From Betaproteobacteria bacterium (GTDB lineage Bacteria > Pseudomonadota > Gammaproteobacteria > Burkholderiales > SG8-41), in NCBI GenBank assembly GCA_025363575.1, contig JANYDM010000205.1, positions 1 to 6,728 on the forward strand: a DNA stretch of 6,728 nucleotides, in the 5' to 3' direction. The first letter of the stretch is position 1, and every line of letters starts with the position of its first letter. A program made the position numbers and the translations under genes. Shown in pieces: positions 5,945-6,728 of the stretch. The notes under the pieces are model-generated. The model saw only the letters and a program-made list of their open reading frames with translations, was not told the DNA's origin and ran no database searches.

Positions 5945-6728
5945 ATGAATGCACCGTCTCAAATAGCAGGGGATTTGCAGCAACGCCTCAAGGCAATTGT
6001 CGGTGAGCGCGGCATCATCACCGCTGGCGCAGATATGGCGCCCTATCTGGCCGATTGGCGCGATCTCTATAAAGGCAGTGCGATTGCAGTCGTGCGTCCA
6101 GCCAACACCGCCGAAGTTGCCGCCGTTGTTCGCCTATGCAATGAAACGCGCACACCTATCGTAGCGCAAGGCGGCAACACCGGGATGTGCGGCGCGGCGA
6201 CGCCCGATGCCGCCGGCAACGCAGTAGTCATCGCGCTCGGGCGCATGAACAAAATCGTCGAGGTCAACGCACTCAACAACACCATGACGGTCGAGGCCGG
6301 CTGCATACTCGCCAACATCCAACAGGCCGCGGCGGACGTCGACCGCGTGTTTCCGCTCAGCCTGGGAGCCGAAGGCAGTTGCGTGATTGGCGGCAATATT
6401 TCAACCAACGCAGGCGGCATCAACGTGCTGCGTTACGGCAATACGCGCGATCTCGTGCTTGGCCTCGAAGCGGTGCTGCCCGACGGCCGCGTCTGGAACG
6501 GCCTCAAAGGTTTGCGCAAAGACAATACGGGTTACGACTTGAAGCATTTGTTCATCGGCTCCGAGGGCACGCTCGGCGTCATCACCCAGGCCGTGCTGAA
6601 GCTGTTCCCGCGCCCGCATGCGAACGTGACGGCATTTATCGGCGTCGCAGAGCCCGCGCGCGCCGTCGAACTGCTGGCGTGCGGGAAGGCTCAAGGCCGC
6701 TATGAGCCTAAGCGAGTCCATGAAGGGG
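5945..6728 (+). CDS. FAD-binding 2-hydroxyacid dehydrogenase, GlcD/D-lactate/D-2-hydroxyglutarate dehydrogenase family (3' end off window)
   Basis: The first 261 residues of a protein that in this family is about 460-480 long; the substrate-binding and C-terminal parts are missing. Known role: oxidation of a D-2-hydroxyacid (lactate, glycolate, 2-hydroxyglutarate) to the 2-oxoacid with FAD, electrons passing to a quinone or other acceptor. Seen: the PCMH-type FAD domain with VVRPANTAEVAAVVRLCNE (49-67), the FAD loop AQGGNTGMCGAATPD (74-88), PLSLGAEGSCVIGGNISTNAGG (split here as PLSLGAEGSC at 137-146 and VIGGNISTNAGG at 147-158), RYGNTRDLVLGLEAVLPDG (163-181), and LRKDNTGYDLKHLFIGSEG (190-208) followed by TLGVIT. 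This pattern is closest to the D-2-hydroxyglutarate/D-lactate dehydrogenase branch. The start has AGGA 5 nt upstream and lies 12 bp after the solute-binding protein stop. The last 16 or so codons fit the family poorly (see findings). Confidence 0.9.
   Translation, partial: MNAPSQIAGDLQQRLKAIVGERGIITAGADMAPYLADWRDLYKGSAIAVVRPANTAEVAAVVRLCNETRTPIVAQGGNTGMCGAATPDAAGNAVVIALGRMNKIVEVNALNNTMTVEAGCILANIQQAAADVDRVFPLSLGAEGSCVIGGNISTNAGGINVLRYGNTRDLVLGLEAVLPDGRVWNGLKGLRKDNTGYDLKHLFIGSEGTLGVITQAVLKLFPRPHANVTAFIGVAEPARAVELLACGKAQGRYEPKRVHEG

Noticed and set aside
5447..5983. A 178-codon minus-strand frame over the binding-protein gene
   Set aside because: Antisense shadow of a well-supported gene with signal peptide; no own ribosome binding site or family resemblance noticed.

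Overview
The window is GC-rich, with gene families and codon choice typical of a proteobacterium, most likely a betaproteobacterium (Burkholderiales-like). That placement is an inference from gene content, not from a marker gene. It holds five protein-coding genes, two of them cut by the window edges. I see no RNA gene, mobile element, CRISPR array or phage gene.

Left part (1-1537, minus strand): the N-terminal 512 residues of a thiamine-diphosphate-dependent enzyme of the acetolactate synthase/decarboxylase superfamily, reading leftwards off the window. Its cofactor motif reads G-E-A where the family almost always has G-D-G. A 175-bp divergent intergenic region (1538-1712) separates it from a complete AcnA-type aconitase (1713-4394, plus strand). 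This region carries a perfect GC-rich hairpin, a 9-bp direct repeat on either side of it, and a candidate extended -10 promoter for the leftward gene.

Middle (4408-4713, minus strand): a 101-residue protein I do not recognise, convergent with the aconitase and only 13 bp from it. The 205-bp region upstream (4714-4918) contains two small palindromes and a good extended -10 promoter for the next plus-strand genes.

Right part (4919-6728, plus strand): an apparent two-gene operon. The first gene is a periplasmic solute-binding protein of the NMT1/TauA (NitT/TauT ABC transporter) type with a clear signal peptide. Twelve bases after its stop begins an FAD-dependent 2-hydroxyacid dehydrogenase of the GlcD/D-lactate/D-2-hydroxyglutarate dehydrogenase family, which runs off the right edge.

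Taken together this looks like a small-molecule catabolic neighbourhood: uptake of an organic solute, oxidation of a 2-hydroxyacid, ThDP-dependent 2-oxoacid chemistry and a TCA/methylcitrate-type dehydratase. A shared pathway is an inference only, because the genes lie in at least three transcription units. I did not find a convincing new multi-gene system. The points most worth a second look are the altered ThDP motif, the structured acn leader, and the subfamily and role of this aconitase.
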